This document shows, piece by piece, positions 63,174-64,000 of a stretch of 64,000 nucleotides of DNA. Source of the DNA: Planctomycetota bacterium (GTDB lineage: Bacteria > Planctomycetota > J058 > JAJDCP01); the NCBI GenBank assembly GCA_029260765.1, contig JAJDCP010000174.1, forward strand, positions 1 through 64,000, in the 5' to 3' direction. Numbering within the stretch: the stretch's first letter is position 1; the number at the start of each line of letters is the position of its first letter. The notes beneath the pieces were generated by a model that did no database searches, was not told the origin of the DNA, and saw only the letters and a program-made list of their open reading frames with translations. The position numbers were made by a program, and so were the translations under genes.

Positions 63174-64000
63174 CTACAGCAACAGCCCCACGCCCAGCCC
63201 GGTCCCGGTCGCCAGCAGCAGGCAGAGCCCGACCACGGCTCCGAAGCGCCAGCCGCCCGAGTAGAAGGCGATGCCCGACTTGACGACGCTGTTGGCGACC
63301 ACAGCGATGGTGATCCCCAGGGCCGCGACATTCTGCAGCAGCAGCCCTTGCTGCGCCTGTTCGGCGAGGGTCAGAGTGATCGCGTCGACGTCTGCCAGCC
63401 CGCTGACCAGGCAGGCGGCGTACAGCCCACTGTCCCCGAAGTACAGCCGCGCCAGCCGGGCCACCAGCAAGATGAAGACGAAGAATGCGGCGAACTTCAG
63501 CGCGGGTCCGAGGGAGAAGGGGTTCTTGAGCTTCACCTGTTCGCGTTGCGCACCCTCTGCTTGTTTGGAGGATACCAGCCACAACACCCCCGAGGCGATC
63601 ACAGCCACGCCTGCCATGGCGCCGATGGGCCAGGCCAGGTGCATGGCCAGGTTGCGGTCGAGCAAGGCGACGACCACCAGGACCCGGCCGAACATGGTGG
63701 CGTTGGCGCCGACCGTGGCGAAGGCACAGGGCAGGCGCCAGGCGGGCTGCTGCTTGGCCTGGGCAGCCATGGCCGCGGTGACGGCTGTCGACGAGGTCAA
63801 GCCACCGAGCAGCCCGGTCAGGCCCAGACCCTTGCGAGCCCCGAGGAAGCGGGTCAGGAAGTAGCCGACGTAGCCGATGCCCGAGATCAAGATCACGAGG
63901 AAGGTGACCTTGAAGGGATTGAAGGCCTCGTAGGGATCGAGAGCCCGGTCGGGCATGAGTGGCAGGACGATCACGATGATCACGAGGAACTTCAAGGTGT
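63174..64000 (-). CDS. MgtC/DUF4010-family membrane protein (5' end outside window)
   Basis: About 275 residues of the C-terminal DUF4010 half, with repeated hydrophobic segments and the family motifs LTGLLGGLTSSTAVTAAMAA and SGLADVDAITLTLAEQA. Full-length members are about 400 residues with an N-terminal MgtC/SapB domain. The open frame continues past the right edge, so the Met at 63995 is probably internal. It converges on the PLP-enzyme gene with seven bases between stops. Confidence 0.88.
   Translation of the reverse strand, partial: TLKFLVIIVIVLPLMPDRALDPYEAFNPFKVTFLVILISGIGYVGYFLTRFLGARKGLGLTGLLGGLTSSTAVTAAMAAQAKQQPAWRLPCAFATVGANATMFGRVLVVVALLDRNLAMHLAWPIGAMAGVAVIASGVLWLVSSKQAEGAQREQVKLKNPFSLGPALKFAAFFVFILLVARLARLYFGDSGLYAACLVSGLADVDAITLTLAEQAQQGLLLQNVAALGITIAVVANSVVKSGIAFYSGGWRFGAVVGLCLLLATGTGLGVGLLL

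Noticed and set aside
1..64000. CRISPR arrays, tRNA and rRNA genes
   Set aside because: No regularly spaced short repeats, cloverleaf-like sequences or conserved rRNA segments were seen on reading both strands.

Overview
The window is GC-rich DNA (roughly two-thirds G+C by eye, lower in a few accessory genes) from a Gram-negative bacterium. The Gram-negative call rests on a TonB protein, a TonB-dependent receptor, several lipoproteins and a MotA/TolQ/ExbB channel. PQQ-type propeller paralogues, GxxExxY relics and dispersed GTAGGGGCGGGG hairpins are a mix often seen in uncultured Planctomycetota or Myxococcota-like genomes, but nothing here fixes the phylum. No rRNA, tRNA or CRISPR array was seen.

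Region 1 (1-1320): the start of a PQQ-like propeller gene that runs off the left edge. Region 2 (about 1.3-20.7 kb) is an accessory and defence island between that gene and two paralogues. It holds a 28-bp perfect inverted repeat (1623-1650 / 5258-5285) enclosing a DisA/DAC-type nucleotide cyclase gene and the two ends of a broken GxxExxY gene. It also holds a VapBC-like toxin-antitoxin pair, a complete type I restriction-modification operon (hsdM-hsdS-hsdR), and a partly decayed operon of helicase C-terminus, coiled-coil protein, Rad50/SMC-like ATPase and nuclease; the ATPase is frameshifted at a G7 tract. A dead transposition-ATPase fragment and a three-gene operon ending in a Fic protein complete it. 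Four copies of a roughly 160-bp repeat lie between these modules in one orientation.

Region 3 (20.8-26.9 kb): two PQQ-like propeller proteins, TonB and a TonB-dependent receptor. Region 4 (27-36.1 kb): a TetR regulator divergent from an SRPBCC membrane protein, a DUF4166-like protein and a methyltransferase; a large lipoprotein with a toroid domain; a small unknown protein; a glycosyltransferase truncated by a duplicated segment; and a zinc alcohol dehydrogenase.

Region 5 (36.2-44.8 kb) is the strongest candidate for an undescribed system. Seven co-directional genes encode a membrane protein, two paralogous lipoproteins, two different single-pass proteins sharing an N-terminal S-F-L-D-L motif with Asp15, a secreted protein, and a long MotA/TolQ/ExbB-type channel subunit. 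The layout suggests an ion-driven envelope machine with a heteromeric MotB/ExbD-like partner.

Region 6 (45.0-60.2 kb, minus strand) is a class II lanthipeptide locus: a Nif11-like-leader precursor with a five-Cys core, an unknown protein, a ProcM-like CCG-type LanM, an HlyD-type fusion protein, a C39-peptidase ABC transporter and a second ABC transporter. A CAP-domain protein and two paralogous membrane proteins follow. Region 7 (60.5-64 kb): a lipoprotein, an acyltransferase, a D-serine deaminase-type PLP enzyme and a partial MgtC/DUF4010 membrane protein.
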